From assembly GCA_029882975.1 (NCBI GenBank), contig JAOUJW010000023.1, positions 20,670 through 84,669 of the forward strand: a stretch of DNA of 64,000 nucleotides, given 5' to 3'. Numbering within the stretch: position 1 is the first letter of the stretch; every line of letters begins with the position of its first letter. This DNA comes from Gammaproteobacteria bacterium (GTDB lineage Bacteria; Pseudomonadota; Gammaproteobacteria; SZUA-152). The position numbers were made by a program, and so were the translations under genes. The notes under the pieces were generated by a model. It searched no databases and had not been told where the DNA came from. It saw nothing but the letters and a program-made list of their open reading frames with translations. Below are positions 1 through 10,938 of the stretch, piece by piece.

Positions 1-887
1 CCTACTTACTGGCCAACGATGTCAACCGACTAACCATTCCCGGCAAAGCCCTCTACAGTTGCATGCTCAATCCTCAGGCTGGAGTGATTGACGATTTGAT
101 CGTTTACTTCATGCACGAAACCTGGTTTCGCATGGTCGTCAACGCAGCCACCCGGGAAAAAGATATTGCCTGGATACAACAACAAGCCGAAGCCTTCCAA
201 GTCTCAATACAAGAACAAACTGATCTTGCCATGATCGCGGTGCAAGGCCCCAATGCGCGCGATAAGGCCCATGCGGCCTTAGGCCCAATTTTGGACCCTG
301 CCAAAGAACTAAAACCATTTTTTGCGGTTCAATGCGGTGATTATTTCGCTGCCCGAACCGGATACACCGGCGAAGACGGATATGAACTCATATTGCCCAA
401 TACCCAGGCGGCCGATGCCTGGCAAGCGCTGGAACACCATGGGGTTAAACCCATTGGCCTGGGCGCTCGCGACACTTTACGACTGGAAGCGGGTATGAAC
501 TTGTATGGACAGGATATGGATGAGACCACCTCACCTCTGGAGTCAGCCCTGGGCTGGACCATTGCCTGGGAACCGGCCGAACGGAACTTCATCGGCCGTG
601 CCGAACTGGAAAAACAGCGGGGTAATACAGCCTCTAAACTGGTAGGTCTGGTATTGAAAGAGAAAGGTGTGTTGCGGCCACAGCAAAAAGTGCTGACCGC
701 AGCTGGAGAAGGCTGCATTACCAGCGGGACTTTTTCTCCCACATTAGGGTTTGCCATCGCCATGGCGCGGGTGCCGGCTGCTACCGGAAACACCTGCGAA
801 GTGGAAATTCGTAAAAAAAATCTCACGGTAGAGGTGGTAAAACCGCCCTTCGTTCGCTTTGGCAAATCCTGCCTGGAGCAGCAGTAA
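1..887 (+). CDS. gcvT: Glycine cleavage T protein (aminomethyltransferase), 5' end cut off by window
   Basis: T protein of the glycine cleavage system. It takes the aminomethyl group from lipoyl-H protein and passes it to tetrahydrofolate, releasing ammonia. The reading frame is open from base 3 with typical T-protein sequence ([15 protein letters not shown]) ahead of the first internal ATG at 63, so the gene starts outside the window and that ATG is not its start. Recognisable family segments are [23 protein letters not shown] and [20 protein letters not shown], followed by the C-terminal barrel ending near PPFVRFGK. It is the first visible gene of a gcvT-gcvH-gcvPA-gcvPB operon, 44 bases before gcvH. 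Any riboswitch or promoter lies upstream of the window. Confidence 0.96.
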   Translation, partial: YLLANDVNRLTIPGKALYSCMLNPQAGVIDDLIVYFMHETWFRMVVNAATREKDIAWIQQQAEAFQVSIQEQTDLAMIAVQGPNARDKAHAALGPILDPAKELKPFFAVQCGDYFAARTGYTGEDGYELILPNTQAADAWQALEHHGVKPIGLGARDTLRLEAGMNLYGQDMDETTSPLESALGWTIAWEPAERNFIGRAELEKQRGNTASKLVGLVLKEKGVLRPQQKVLTAAGEGCITSGTFSPTLGFAIAMARVPAATGNTCEVEIRKKNLTVEVVKPPFVRFGKSCLEQQ

Positions 888-931
888 TACAAAACACGAT
901 TGTAGACATTAGATTCAAAGAGGAAATCAAC

Positions 932-1327
932 ATGAGCACAACACCTGAAGAACTCAAATACACCAAAACCCATGAATGGGTTCGCACCGAAAGCAATGGA
1001 GAAGTCACGGTGGGTATCACCCAACATGCCCAGGACTTGTTAGGTGATATGGTCTTTATCGAACTGCCTGATGTAGGCACCAACTTCGGCACGGGCGAGG
1101 ACTGCGCTGTGGTGGAATCGGTAAAAGCGGCTTCCGATGTGTATTGCCCCGTTGCCGGCGAAATCACTGCAGTCAATGAAGCCCTGACCGATGCTCCTGA
1201 AACCGTAAACAAAGACCCCTTTGGTGACGGTTGGCTGTTCCGACTTAAACCGGAAGACGCCCAGGAAGCTGACGAACTGATGGACGCCGCTGCCTATCAG
1301 GAACTTGCTGACTCAGAACAACATTAA
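932..1327 (+). CDS. gcvH: Glycine cleavage H protein
   Basis: Lipoyl carrier of the glycine cleavage complex. It shuttles the aminomethyl group from P protein to T protein and electrons to dihydrolipoamide dehydrogenase. At 131 residues it has the normal length. The N-terminal YTKTHEWV and the lipoylation motif ESVKAASD are present, with the modified lysine at K65. An AGAGGA-type ribosome site lies about 9 bases before the ATG. It is co-directional with gcvT and gcvPA, spaced 44 and 33 bases, so operonic expression is likely. Confidence 0.97.
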   Translation: MSTTPEELKYTKTHEWVRTESNGEVTVGITQHAQDLLGDMVFIELPDVGTNFGTGEDCAVVESVKAASDVYCPVAGEITAVNEALTDAPETVNKDPFGDGWLFRLKPEDAQEADELMDAAAYQELADSEQH

Positions 1328-1360
1328 TCACTGTTATTAACCGAAATAAGACGTAAAACT

Positions 1361-2725
1361 ATGCCCTTTATCCCTCACACTGAAACCGAAATCCAGGCCA
1401 TGCTGGAAACCATCGGTGCCGATAGCATCGAAGCCTTGTTTGACGAAATTCCGGCTGCACTACGCAGTGCGGGATTACAGCAGGTCCCCCTGCGTGCCAG
1501 CGAAATGCAGGTCACCCGTTTGATGACGCAACGCGCATCACAGGATGGCACGCCACTTTGCTTTATGGGGGCAGGCGCCTATGAACATCATATTCCAGCC
1601 GCCATTTGGCAATTAACCACACGGGGCGAATACTACACCGCATATACCCCCTATCAGGCAGAGGCCAGCCAGGGAACTTTGCAGCTGTTGTATGAGTTTC
1701 AAAGCATGCTGACACAACTGACGGCACTGGATGTTTCCAATGCCAGCCTGTATGACGGAGCTTCCGCCTTAGCCGAAGCGGTGCTGATGGCCGTGCGCGC
1801 TAATCGCAAATCCAAAAGCCGGCGCATTCTCATCGCCGACAGCCTGCACCCGGCATACCGGAAAGTCACTCATAGCATTGTCACTAACCAAAAAATCACC
1901 CTGGAAACTCTGGCCTTTGATAACCGCAATGGCACCACCAGCATCAATGATCTGCCGGCGGAGCCGGGGGATTTTGCCGCCCTGGTGATTCCTCAGCCCA
2001 ACTTTTTCGGACAACTGGAGCAAGTGGATGAACTCACCGACTGGGCCCACCGTCATGGCGCCCTGGTCATCGCTCAGGTCAACCCAACCGCCCTGGCATT
2101 GCTCAGCGCACCAGGTGAATGGGGTGAAAACGGAGCCGATATTGCTTGCGGTGAAGGCCAACCCCTGGGCATTCCCCTGTCCTCAGGTGGGCCTTATTTT
2201 GGCTTTTTGTGTTGCACCCAAGCCTTGGTGCGGCAAATGCCAGGTCGCATCATTGGTAAGACGGTAGACCTGGACGGCAAGGAAGGCTATGCCCTGACTT
2301 TGCAGGCCAGGGAACAACATATTCGTCGCTCCAAAGCCACATCCAACATTTGCACCAATCAGGGCTTGATGACCACCGCTGCGACTATGTACATGGCTTT
2401 ACTGGGAACCCACGGCTTGGAACAAGTGGCCGCCCATAGCATGCACAACACGGCATTACTGGTGGAAAAACTGTGCACCATTAAAGGTGTGGAAAGACTG
2501 TTTCAAGGACCCATCTTCCATGAATGCGCCCTGCGTTTACCGGTAGCCGCAGACACTGTGCTACAACAACTGGCACAACGTAACATCCTGGGCGGTTATG
2601 CTCTGGAGCAAGACTATTCCGATTTGAGCAACACCATCCTGGTTTGCGCTACGGAAACCAAAACCGAACAGGATTTGGATGATTTTGCCAATGCATTAAG
2701 GCAAAGCATCGAAAATCCTGCGTAA
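1361..2725 (+). CDS. gcvPA: Glycine dehydrogenase (decarboxylating) subunit 1
   Basis: N-terminal half of the P protein, which decarboxylates glycine and loads the aminomethyl group on the H protein. Here P is split into two polypeptides, and this 454-residue protein is subunit 1. Its start ([19 protein letters not shown]) and the segments [14 protein letters not shown] and [14 protein letters not shown] are typical of GcvPA. The catalytic PLP lysine is in subunit 2, as expected. It is followed by gcvPB after 23 bases; the two products form a heterotetramer in the characterised split systems. Confidence 0.96.
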   Translation: MPFIPHTETEIQAMLETIGADSIEALFDEIPAALRSAGLQQVPLRASEMQVTRLMTQRASQDGTPLCFMGAGAYEHHIPAAIWQLTTRGEYYTAYTPYQAEASQGTLQLLYEFQSMLTQLTALDVSNASLYDGASALAEAVLMAVRANRKSKSRRILIADSLHPAYRKVTHSIVTNQKITLETLAFDNRNGTTSINDLPAEPGDFAALVIPQPNFFGQLEQVDELTDWAHRHGALVIAQVNPTALALLSAPGEWGENGADIACGEGQPLGIPLSSGGPYFGFLCCTQALVRQMPGRIIGKTVDLDGKEGYALTLQAREQHIRRSKATSNICTNQGLMTTAATMYMALLGTHGLEQVAAHSMHNTALLVEKLCTIKGVERLFQGPIFHECALRLPVAADTVLQQLAQRNILGGYALEQDYSDLSNTILVCATETKTEQDLDDFANALRQSIENPA

Positions 2726-2748
2726 ACAAAGACAGTAGGCAAACGATT

Positions 2749-4209
2749 ATGTTAATTTTTGAGCAATCACAAAACAATCGCTGTAATACGGCGCAAGCAC
2801 CGCTGGAACCACGGGATACCAGCGCCATTCCGGAAAATTTGCGACGCAAGAAAAAACCGCGTCTGCCGGAGGTTTCCGAACTGCAGGTAGTCCGGCACTA
2901 TACCCGGTTATCGCAAAAGAATTTTTCCATCGACACCCAGTTTTATCCGCTGGGTTCCTGCACCATGAAATACAATCCCCGCGCATGCAACTCTTTGGCC
3001 ATGCTGCCGGGGTTTCTGGCACGCCATCCCTATGCCGCCTTGGAACACAGCCAGGGTTTTTTAGCCTGTATGTATGATTTACAGGAAATCTTAAAAGATG
3101 TTACCGGCATGAAAGCCGTCTCTTTGACCCCCATGGCGGGAGCCCAAGGAGAGTTTGCCGGGGTCGCCATGATTCGCGCCTATCATGACGCAAACAACGA
3201 AGGCCGGCAACGCACCGAGATTTTGGTTCCCGATGCAGCCCATGGCACCAATCCGGCCACTGCAACCATGTGTGGCTTTAAAACCCGTGAAATCCCCACC
3301 GATGATAACGGTGATGTGGACATAGAAGCCTTGAAACAAGCACTGGGGCCGCAAACCGCAGGGATTATGCTGACCAATCCATCCACACTGGGAGTATTTG
3401 AACGCGATATTAAAACCATTGCGGAACTGGTGCACGCCGCCGGCGGCTTGCTATATTACGATGGTGCTAATCTCAATGCCATCCTGGGCAAAGTCAAACC
3501 GGGCGATATGGGATTTGATGTTATCCACATGAATCTACACAAAACCTTCTCCACTCCACACGGTGGCGGCGGCCCCGGAGCGGGTCCGGTTGGCGTCAAT
3601 GAACGCCTGCTTCCCTACCTGCCCATCCCTATCGTTGCTCGTGATGGCGACAAATATCACTGGCTCACTGAAAAAGACTACCCCAAGAGCATCGGACGCT
3701 TATCCGCTTTCATGGGTAACGCAGGCGTGCTACTACGTGCCTACATCTACGCTCGTCTGGTAGGACGTGAAGGCATGACTCGCATCGCCGAGTTCTCTAC
3801 CCTCAATGCCAACTACATGATGGCAAAATTGAAACAAGCCGGCTTTACCATGGCCCTGCCACAACGTCGCGCAACTCATGAGTTTATTCTTACCTTGAAA
3901 AAGGAAGCCAAAGAGTTAAACGTCAATGCCATGGACTACGCCAAACGGCTGTTGGACTACGGTTTTCACGCACCCACAACCTACTTTCCCTTAATCGTTC
4001 CCGAGTGTTTGTTAATCGAACCCACGGAAACGGAGGACAAGCAGACCTTGGACGGGTTTATTGATGCTATGGTGAGCATTGCCCAGGAAAGCCGTGAAAA
4101 ACCCGAGTTTGTGAAAGGCGCACCCTACACCTTACCGGTAAAACGTCTGGATGACGTCAAGGCCGCCCGCGAACTGAACTTAGCCTGGAAACCCGGAAAC
4201 ACCCTGTGA
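2749..4209 (+). CDS. gcvPB: Glycine dehydrogenase (decarboxylating) subunit 2
   Basis: PLP-carrying half of the split P protein, 486 residues. The cofactor lysine is K265 in [16 protein letters not shown], and the N-terminal [12 protein letters not shown] and the [11 protein letters not shown] segment are family hallmarks. Together with gcvPA, gcvH and gcvT it makes the glycine-specific part of the complex; the L protein (lpd) is not in the window. It is the last gcv gene of the run; dgkA starts 16 bases later and may share the transcript. Confidence 0.97.
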   Translation: MLIFEQSQNNRCNTAQAPLEPRDTSAIPENLRRKKKPRLPEVSELQVVRHYTRLSQKNFSIDTQFYPLGSCTMKYNPRACNSLAMLPGFLARHPYAALEHSQGFLACMYDLQEILKDVTGMKAVSLTPMAGAQGEFAGVAMIRAYHDANNEGRQRTEILVPDAAHGTNPATATMCGFKTREIPTDDNGDVDIEALKQALGPQTAGIMLTNPSTLGVFERDIKTIAELVHAAGGLLYYDGANLNAILGKVKPGDMGFDVIHMNLHKTFSTPHGGGGPGAGPVGVNERLLPYLPIPIVARDGDKYHWLTEKDYPKSIGRLSAFMGNAGVLLRAYIYARLVGREGMTRIAEFSTLNANYMMAKLKQAGFTMALPQRRATHEFILTLKKEAKELNVNAMDYAKRLLDYGFHAPTTYFPLIVPECLLIEPTETEDKQTLDGFIDAMVSIAQESREKPEFVKGAPYTLPVKRLDDVKAARELNLAWKPGNTL

Positions 4210-4225
4210 AGCCAGTAACGTCTTT

Positions 4226-4585
4226 ATGAAACCTGGAAACAAGGGCCTCACCCGCATCATTAAAGCGGCCGGTTATTCCTGGCAAGGTCTACAGGCCGCC
4301 TTTAAACACGAAGCCGCCTTTCGCCAGGAATGCGCCCTGGCATTGTTGCTGGGCCCTTTGGGTTTGTGGCTGGGCAATACCGGCGTGGAAAAAGCCTTGT
4401 TGACAGGCAGTCTGCTATTGGTTCTCATAGTAGAGCTGCTCAATTCCGCAGTGGAAAACACGGTGGACCGATTTGGCGGCGAACAGCATGAGCTGTCCGG
4501 TCGCGCTAAAGACATCGGTTCCGCCGCGGTGCTGCTGAGCCTGTTGAACGTGGCCCTGATTTGGGCAGCTATCCTATTGACTTAA
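4226..4585 (+). CDS. dgkA: Diacylglycerol kinase, small integral membrane type
   Basis: Inner-membrane enzyme that phosphorylates diacylglycerol to phosphatidate, recycling the diacylglycerol left by membrane-derived oligosaccharide synthesis. At 119 residues it is about the size of the E. coli enzyme. The catalytic signature ELLNSAVENTVDR is at residues 70-82, with E70 matching the catalytic glutamate and E77 the metal ligand. Three hydrophobic segments lie at roughly 35-52, 57-72 and 97-118. The gene follows gcvPB closely; the kinase gene downstream begins 14 bases after its stop. Confidence 0.95.
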   Translation: MKPGNKGLTRIIKAAGYSWQGLQAAFKHEAAFRQECALALLLGPLGLWLGNTGVEKALLTGSLLLVLIVELLNSAVENTVDRFGGEQHELSGRAKDIGSAAVLLSLLNVALIWAAILLT

Positions 4586-4599
4586 AAGAAGGAACCTCT

Positions 4600-5532
4600 A
4601 TGTCCGCTCTGATTTGTGGCTCTTATGCCTACGACACCATTATGGTGTTTCACGACCACTTCAAGAATCACATCCTGCCTGACAAGGTGCACATGCTCAA
4701 TGTTTCCTTCCTGGTACCGGACATGCGCCGGGAATTCGGTGGTTGCGCCGGCAATATTGCCTACAATCTTAATCTGCTCGGCGGCAAGGCACTGCCCATG
4801 GCAACGGTTGGCAACGATTTTGGCCCCTATTCCCGTTGGATGGAACAATGCCAACTGGATCAGACGCATATTAAAGTCCTGGAAGATACTTACACCGGCC
4901 AGGCCTTTATCACCACCGACCTGGATGACAACCAAATTACAGCGTTTCATCCCGGTGCCATGAGCCGTGCTCATGAAAACAAAGTCAGCGATGCCAGTGA
5001 TGTGTCAATTGGTATCGTATCTCCGGATGGGCGTGACGGCATGATTCAACACGCGGAGCAATTTGCCGCCGATAATATTCCTTTTATTTTCGACCCCGGC
5101 CAGGGACTGCCTATGTTCGACGGTAAAGACATCATCAATTTTCTGGAACAAGCCACCTGGGCTGCTTGTAACGACTACGAAGCCCAATTAATGCAGGAAC
5201 GTACCGGCAAATCCCTGCATGAAATGGCCTCCATGTTGGAGGCATTGGTCGTCACTCTGGGAAGCAAAGGGGCCCACATTTACGCCGGCGGCCATCGTAT
5301 TGACATTCCCACCGCCAAAACCCATAAAATCACCGACCCTACCGGTTGCGGTGACGCCTTCCGCGGCGGCCTCTTATACGGTTTGATGAACGATATGGAC
5401 TGGGAAACCACAGGTCGTGTCGCTTCACTTATGGGGGCCATCAAAATTGAGCAACCCGGCACTCAAAATCACAGTTTCACCCTGGCGGAGTTTGAAGAAC
5501 GTTTCCAGGATAGCTTTGATCGCCGCCTGTAA
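4600..5532 (+). CDS. PfkB-family carbohydrate/adenosine kinase
   Basis: ATP-dependent kinase of the ribokinase/PfkB superfamily; the substrate is not readable from sequence but is likely a nucleoside such as adenosine, or a sugar. The ATG at 4600 is chosen because an AAGGAAC ribosome site precedes it. An upstream in-frame TTG at 4561 would overlap dgkA without a site of its own. The 310-residue protein has the N-terminal signature FGGCAGNIAYNLNLLGG at 46-62 and the catalytic DPTGCGDAFRGG at 246-257, with D252 the predicted base. It is close to dgkA and probably co-transcribed. Confidence 0.88.
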   Translation: MSALICGSYAYDTIMVFHDHFKNHILPDKVHMLNVSFLVPDMRREFGGCAGNIAYNLNLLGGKALPMATVGNDFGPYSRWMEQCQLDQTHIKVLEDTYTGQAFITTDLDDNQITAFHPGAMSRAHENKVSDASDVSIGIVSPDGRDGMIQHAEQFAADNIPFIFDPGQGLPMFDGKDIINFLEQATWAACNDYEAQLMQERTGKSLHEMASMLEALVVTLGSKGAHIYAGGHRIDIPTAKTHKITDPTGCGDAFRGGLLYGLMNDMDWETTGRVASLMGAIKIEQPGTQNHSFTLAEFEERFQDSFDRRL

Positions 5533-5541
5533 CCCCAGCGT

Positions 5542-5566
5542 TGGAGCTTGCCGCCGGCAAGCTCCA
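5542..5566 (+). terminator. Gene-end hairpin without a T tract
   Basis: A perfect 11-bp stem (TGGAGCTTGCC, pairing with 5556-5566) with a 3-base loop starts 9 bases after the kinase stop. No run of T follows on either strand, so it is either a non-canonical terminator or an RNA-stabilising 3' stem for the gcv-dgkA-kinase transcript. Confidence 0.55.
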
Positions 5567-5722
5567 TAGACCCCTGTAATTCTTAATAATCTCCGCCAAA
5601 GCCCCGGCATGAGTAACCCCGGCCGATCCTCCTAAGCAACGGAAAAACTTCACTTTTGGTCTGCAACGGCCGACATTATTTATGGCAAAACCATGAACTA
5701 AAGCCCCAGCCAGGAGGGACGC

Positions 5723-7432
5723 TTGCCTACTCAAGACGACAAGAAAGCGCCGTTTAGTCTATCGATTAACGTTCTGTTAATACTCTGCTTCGGGCTTGTC
5801 GCCTGCCTGCCGGTGACAATATTCGGAATCAAAGTCTATAACGCTGCCTGGGATAACGCCTGGCGTGAAGTTCGCGAAAAACACCAATTGCTGGCCGAAA
5901 ATCTGGCCAACCCCATTTCCATCTATGTCAAAAATCAAAAAGCCGTGCTGGCATTGACGGGAGAACATTTACGTATTAGAGAACTGCTGCAAAAACCCAA
6001 CAAAGAAGCCACTGAACATTTGCTCTATGAATCCCTATTGTACTCCGAAGGTTTAACTGCTTTGTTTCTATTGGATAACACCCAGTACGTTCTCAATCAC
6101 ATCACCGAATATCGTCCCCGTCAGGTTTTAAAAGACAACATGTTCACCCACCATACCTTCGTCGGCAAGGCATTGCACCACCAAACCAGTGTCAGTCCGG
6201 TACGGATTAACCCGCTAACAGGTCAACCCAGCGTATTTATCGCCACGCCCTTGTACAGCGGTGCCGGAGTGCCCAGCCACATTCTGGTGGGCGAGCTCAA
6301 GCTGGAACCGATCGAAAAATTACGTGCTGCTATTCGTTTTGGGAAAGCGGGACACTCGGCCATCGTTGATAACCTGGGCCAAGTGCTGGCGCACCCCAAT
6401 CCGGACTGGATGAAAACCCAGATTAAGAGCCTGTCGAATCTGGACATCGTTCAGAAAATGATGGCGGGAAAAACCGGGGTTACAGAGTTCTTTTCGCCAT
6501 TTGTAAAAAGCCATATGGTTGCCGGTTATACCAGCGTGCCCGAACTGGGATGGGGCATTATGGTGCCCCAGCCCAAAACGGAAATGCAGGCACAAGTCCG
6601 CACGATTCTGTATGCAGAATTTCGTTGGGCCTTAATGGGCCTGTTGTTAGCCATTGTGACCGCTATTTACCTGGGACGTTGGATCACTTCCCCGTTGAAA
6701 AAACTGGCAAAAGCAGCACAAAAGCTGGCCTCTGACGGTTTCAAACACAACCTTCCGGAAACTTTGTCCGCCCCCAAGGAAATCCAACAACTGGCCAAAA
6801 CCTTCCGCGACGCGATTCAGGGCCTAAGCCATTCCCGGGCGGAAATTCAAAAGCTGAATGAAGGCCTGCAACACAAAATCGACGCCGCCACCCATAACTT
6901 ACAACAGGCCAACGAACAACTGAATGAGCTGGCACGCAGCGATCACTTAACCGGTTTAGCCAATCGATATCACTTCGAGCAAACCATTGCCAAGCTGTGT
7001 TCCCGACGTCAAGGAGATAGGGACCGTGCCAGCCTGCTATTGCTGGATTTGGATCATTTCAAACAAATCAATGACACTTATGGCCATGCAGCCGGAGACA
7101 TGGCGCTGAGTAAAGTTGCCCGAATACTCGACCATAATATGCGTCAAAGTGACCTGGCCGCTCGATACGCCGGTGACGAATTTATTCTGTTGATTCGAGC
7201 GGATGAAAAAATTGCCAGAGAACGGGCCGATAATATTTTGGCCGAAATAGCCGCAGAGAAATTTCAATTTGAAAACCAATCGCTCTCCGTCACCGTAAGC
7301 ATTGGTTTGTATTCCTTTGACATCAGCTCACCCGGCCTGGATCTGAAAACTCTATTCACCAAGGTGGATGAAGCCATGTACCAAGCCAAAAACAGTGGCC
7401 GCAACAAGGTCATGGTGTTGGGACAGAACTAG
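5723..7432 (+). CDS. Membrane diguanylate cyclase with periplasmic Cache-like sensor
   Basis: Predicted to make cyclic di-GMP in response to an extracytoplasmic signal. Translation is set at TTG 5723, five bases after a strong AGGAGGG site. The 569-residue protein has a first membrane segment at about 13-33, a roughly 250-residue periplasmic region resembling a double Cache domain, a second membrane segment at about 293-313, a HAMP-like linker, a coiled coil near 370-405 and a GGDEF domain from about 410. The active-site loop reads AGDEF instead of GGDEF, a variant found in active cyclases. An RQSD inhibitory site sits five residues before it, so product inhibition is expected. It is monocistronic and convergent with the next gene. 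Confidence 0.92.
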   Translation: MPTQDDKKAPFSLSINVLLILCFGLVACLPVTIFGIKVYNAAWDNAWREVREKHQLLAENLANPISIYVKNQKAVLALTGEHLRIRELLQKPNKEATEHLLYESLLYSEGLTALFLLDNTQYVLNHITEYRPRQVLKDNMFTHHTFVGKALHHQTSVSPVRINPLTGQPSVFIATPLYSGAGVPSHILVGELKLEPIEKLRAAIRFGKAGHSAIVDNLGQVLAHPNPDWMKTQIKSLSNLDIVQKMMAGKTGVTEFFSPFVKSHMVAGYTSVPELGWGIMVPQPKTEMQAQVRTILYAEFRWALMGLLLAIVTAIYLGRWITSPLKKLAKAAQKLASDGFKHNLPETLSAPKEIQQLAKTFRDAIQGLSHSRAEIQKLNEGLQHKIDAATHNLQQANEQLNELARSDHLTGLANRYHFEQTIAKLCSRRQGDRDRASLLLLDLDHFKQINDTYGHAAGDMALSKVARILDHNMRQSDLAARYAGDEFILLIRADEKIARERADNILAEIAAEKFQFENQSLSVTVSIGLYSFDISSPGLDLKTLFTKVDEAMYQAKNSGRNKVMVLGQN

Positions 7433-7501
7433 GGAGAACCTCTGATTAATTCCTGGTTTAGTCCTCATAACCTGCCATTCAAGGAGCTAGAGGTTCCCTA
7501 G
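7429..7501. repeat. Inverted repeat spanning the ends of two convergent genes
   Basis: CTAGGGAGAACCTCT (7429-7443) and AGAGGTTCCCTAG (7489-7501) pair over 13 bases with a 2-base bulge and a 45-base loop. The left arm contains the cyclase stop codon and the right arm lies in the last codons of the DUF255 gene. It may act as a shared end structure for both transcripts, but there is no T tract. Confidence 0.4.
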
Positions 7502-9560
7502 TGTCCAAACGCTCCAATAGTGCCTGAAGATCGGTGATCGGCAATGAACAGCTCCCGGCAGCGCACACATACGCCTTAACCTGCTCGCCCGGCTGTTTCA
7601 ACGCTAAAGTTCCCGGTAGAAATTGAGCAGACTCCGGAACGCATACAACCCAACGTTGCGCGTTGTGGCCCAGTTGCTGACGCCAGGATTGCATGGGCTC
7701 GGCTTTGCCACAAATAACGACTAACGCAGGCGGATATAAATACTCCTGCAGAGCAGTTAGTATTGCACAATGCGCCAATGGTAGCCGTTGTATGGATTCC
7801 CACGCATTTTGCAGCACCCGTTGCCCGGCAGTTTGGTATTTTTGCTCACCGGTCAGGGCTGCCAACTGTAACAATACCTTGGCGGCAACCCCGTTGCCGG
7901 CCGGTATGGCTTCATCCATATACACTTTGGGACGTTGTATCAGGGTTTCGTGATCATTGGCAGTAAAGAAGAAACCGCCCGCAGTATCTTCGAAATGTTC
8001 CAGCAAGGTGTCCGCCAATTGTATTAACCAGCGCATATCTTGATCCCGCCATTGCAGACACAGTAACTCCAGCAAACCATCCATTAAAAACGCCGTATCA
8101 TCCAAATAAGCTCTGAGGCGAGCCTGCCCTTGGCTATAACAAGCCAACAAACGCCCCTGATTCCAACAGTTTTCTTTTAAGAAATCTACGGCTTGTTGGG
8201 CCGACCGTAAGTACTCTTCACAATCCAACGCGCCGGCGGCAACCGCCATCCCCTTAATCATCAGACCGTTCCAAGCCGTTAACACTTTTTCATCCAGCCC
8301 CGGATGTGGACGTTGTCCGCGGTCCTGAGCCATCTTATTCAATGCGGTTGCCAAAACTTGCTCAGCCTGAGACTGAGTTAAGGACAATTCAGCCGCCACT
8401 TGAGCCAACGTTTGCCGCTGCACCAAATGCCACGCGGACGCAAAATTCGGCGCTTGATCCAAACCAAAGAGGCGCCGCACCAAACCATATTCTGATTCGT
8501 TTAGGATCGTCGTCAATTGTTCTAATTTCCAGACGTAAAACGCCCCTTCTCCGCCTTCTGAATCCGCATCCAGGCTGGAGTAGTAGCCACCCGCTTCGTT
8601 TTGCATTTGTTCCAATACCCAGCGCGCGGTTTTATGTGCCACTTGTGCAAACTCACTATCGCCACTTACCGCATACATCCAAGCGTACAAACCCAATAGA
8701 GAACTATTGTCGTACAACATTTTTTCAAAATGGGGAATGGTCCAAGCATCGTCCACACAATAGCGAAAGAAACCACCCCCCAACTGGTCGAACAACCCGC
8801 CTCGCGCCATTTTTAGCAAACTGGTTCTAACCATTTCCATCGCCTGAGACGTGCCCTCTTCAGCCGCTCCTTGCCGTAACAAGCGCTCCAGATTACTGGG
8901 ATGGGGAAACTTAGGCGCTTTTCCAAACCCCCCGTGAACCTCGTCAAAACTCTGTGCCAACTGCTTATAGGCCATATCCAAAGGCGACGCATTGAGATCT
9001 TCCAAGGGCTGCACTGTACTCGCAACCGTTTGCTGTAACAGTTGTAGCACCTGTTGATTTTGTTGCTGCAACTCCTCAGGGTATTGGCGATAAAACTGCT
9101 CCACTTGTTGCAGCACCTGAGCGAATGCGGGCATTTGGTGAGCGGAATCCCGGCGCGGGGGATCTTTGGGAAAATAGGTTCCGGCAAAAAAAGGAATTTG
9201 CTCAGGAGTCAATATCACCGTTAATGGCCAACCACCGCCGCGTTGCAACAGTATCTGGTGTGCCGTTTGATATATCCGGTCCAGATCCGGGCGCTCTTCT
9301 CGATCCACTTTAATATTGATGTAGAGGCGGTTCATCAATTCAGCAGTCGCTTCATCTTCAAAAGACTCATGCGCCATCACATGACACCAATGGCAAGCTG
9401 AATAACCTATAGACAACAAAATCGGCTTATCCAAGCGACGCGCCAACGCCAAGGCCTGTTCACCCCAGGGCAACCAGTGCACCGGATTGTGCTGGTGTTG
9501 CAACAAGTAGGGGCTGGTCTGACCGGCCATTTGGTTGGATGTTTGTAGACAGTCCTGCAT
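7479..9560 (-). CDS. DUF255 thioredoxin-domain protein (YyaL/SSP411 family)
   Basis: Large cytoplasmic protein of 693 residues with an N-terminal thioredoxin fold and a C-terminal six-hairpin glycosidase-like region. The motif [14 protein letters not shown] at 16-29 and the redox pair C56-H-W-C59 within [10 protein letters not shown] are diagnostic. [11 protein letters not shown] follows the thioredoxin fold. The biochemical role of the family is unsettled, so none is assigned. The start is ATG at 9560 with AGGA 8 bases before it. It diverges from rlmI across about 120 bases and converges on the diguanylate cyclase gene. Confidence 0.93.
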   Translation of the reverse strand: MQDCLQTSNQMAGQTSPYLLQHQHNPVHWLPWGEQALALARRLDKPILLSIGYSACHWCHVMAHESFEDEATAELMNRLYINIKVDREERPDLDRIYQTAHQILLQRGGGWPLTVILTPEQIPFFAGTYFPKDPPRRDSAHQMPAFAQVLQQVEQFYRQYPEELQQQNQQVLQLLQQTVASTVQPLEDLNASPLDMAYKQLAQSFDEVHGGFGKAPKFPHPSNLERLLRQGAAEEGTSQAMEMVRTSLLKMARGGLFDQLGGGFFRYCVDDAWTIPHFEKMLYDNSSLLGLYAWMYAVSGDSEFAQVAHKTARWVLEQMQNEAGGYYSSLDADSEGGEGAFYVWKLEQLTTILNESEYGLVRRLFGLDQAPNFASAWHLVQRQTLAQVAAELSLTQSQAEQVLATALNKMAQDRGQRPHPGLDEKVLTAWNGLMIKGMAVAAGALDCEEYLRSAQQAVDFLKENCWNQGRLLACYSQGQARLRAYLDDTAFLMDGLLELLCLQWRDQDMRWLIQLADTLLEHFEDTAGGFFFTANDHETLIQRPKVYMDEAIPAGNGVAAKVLLQLAALTGEQKYQTAGQRVLQNAWESIQRLPLAHCAILTALQEYLYPPALVVICGKAEPMQSWRQQLGHNAQRWVVCVPESAQFLPGTLALKQPGEQVKAYVCAAGSCSLPITDLQALLERLDTREPLAP

Positions 9561-9682
9561 GGGATTCGTCCTGAATGAAAACGCTTGAAAACACTTAACC
9601 TGAACCGGTGTTTACGGTATAAAGGCCCATGGCGCATTATAGCCACAAATCAGCAATTTAGCCGCACTACGGGAGCAACACC

Positions 9683-10879
9683 ATGGCAACACTGGCATTG
9701 AAAAAAAACGAAGAGAAGCGACTCAAGGCCGGCCATGTGTGGATATACAGTAACGAAGTCGATACACAAAAAACACCATTAAAATCTTTTGAGCCAGGCG
9801 AGACAGTGGTGGTAACCGATGCCCGCGGCAAGCCGTTTGGCAGCGCCTATGTCAACCCCAATACCCTCATATGCGCTCGCATGATCAGCCGCAAACCGGA
9901 CACCGTACTTGACCAATCACTGATCACCCATCGCCTCAAAATCGCCCTAACGTTGAGACAACGGTTTTTTTCCACTCCCTACTATCGCTGGGTGTACGGT
10001 GAAGCCGACGGACTACCGGGGCTGATTATCGACCGATTTAACCGGGCTTTAGTGGTCCAAATCAGCACAGCGGGCATGGAAAAACACAAAGACCATATTG
10101 TGGCCGCTTGCAGTAAAGTCCTGGGGCCCGCTTGTGACTGCATTATACTGCGCAATGATGCCCCCATGCGCAGCACCGAAGGCCTGACGCTGTATACCGA
10201 AACGGTTCTAGGCCAAACACCGGAAACCCTGGACATTGAGGAAAACCAAACCCGGTTTCAAGCACCGGCTCTGGGAGGGCAAAAAACCGGCTGGTTTTAT
10301 GATCACCGTATCAATCGTCACCATATGCGATCATTGGTCAAAGACAAACGCGTTCTGGACGTATTCAGTTACCTGGGTGCATGGGGCGTACAGGCCGCAA
10401 CAGCAGGTGCGGGCCAAGTTACCTGCGTGGAAACATCCTCCACTGCCTGCGATTGGATTGAACGTAACGCGCAATTAAACAATGTGACGCTGGATGTCAT
10501 CCAGGGGGATGCTTTTGAAGCCTTAAAAATGCTGCAACATGAACAGCAAAAATTTGACGTCATCATTTTAGACCCACCGGCTTTCATTAAACGCAAAAAA
10601 GACCATTCGGAAGGACTCAATGCCTATCGGCGCATCAATCAGTCTGCCATGCAATTATTAGAAAAAGACAGTCTATTAATATCCGCCTCCTGTTCCTTTC
10701 ATCTCAAATCAGAAGAACTGGTGGACGTTATTCAAAAAGCCGCTCGTCACCTTGACCGCCAAGCCTGTCTCATTGAACAGGGCCACCAAGGACCGGATCA
10801 TCCGGCACACCCCGCCATAGCCGAAACCAATTACCTTAAATGCTATACCAGCCGCGTATTGTTTGACCGTAGCGCTTGA
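9683..10879 (+). CDS. rlmI: 23S rRNA (cytosine1962-C5)-methyltransferase
   Basis: SAM-dependent methyltransferase that modifies C1962 in 23S rRNA. The 398 residues match the family length. A PUA RNA-binding domain lies at about 1-80 (GHVWIYSNEV, GSAYVNPNTLICARM), then an EEHxx-like linker and a class I methyltransferase fold with VLDVFSYLGAWG, the ILDPPAF loop and a terminal SASCSFH segment holding a cysteine in the usual catalytic position. It is transcribed away from the DUF255 gene; lgt follows about 60 bases later. Confidence 0.92.
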   Translation: MATLALKKNEEKRLKAGHVWIYSNEVDTQKTPLKSFEPGETVVVTDARGKPFGSAYVNPNTLICARMISRKPDTVLDQSLITHRLKIALTLRQRFFSTPYYRWVYGEADGLPGLIIDRFNRALVVQISTAGMEKHKDHIVAACSKVLGPACDCIILRNDAPMRSTEGLTLYTETVLGQTPETLDIEENQTRFQAPALGGQKTGWFYDHRINRHHMRSLVKDKRVLDVFSYLGAWGVQAATAGAGQVTCVETSSTACDWIERNAQLNNVTLDVIQGDAFEALKMLQHEQQKFDVIILDPPAFIKRKKDHSEGLNAYRRINQSAMQLLEKDSLLISASCSFHLKSEELVDVIQKAARHLDRQACLIEQGHQGPDHPAHPAIAETNYLKCYTSRVLFDRSA

Positions 10880-10938
10880 AACCGGGGTAAGGGCGGATTA
10901 TTTCCGGAGCGCCCTTTCCCATGATACACTTGCCGCCT

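Noticed and set aside
8306..8830. 174-codon plus-strand frame inside the DUF255 gene
   Set aside because: It lies wholly antisense to a clearly conserved gene and has no recognisable product.
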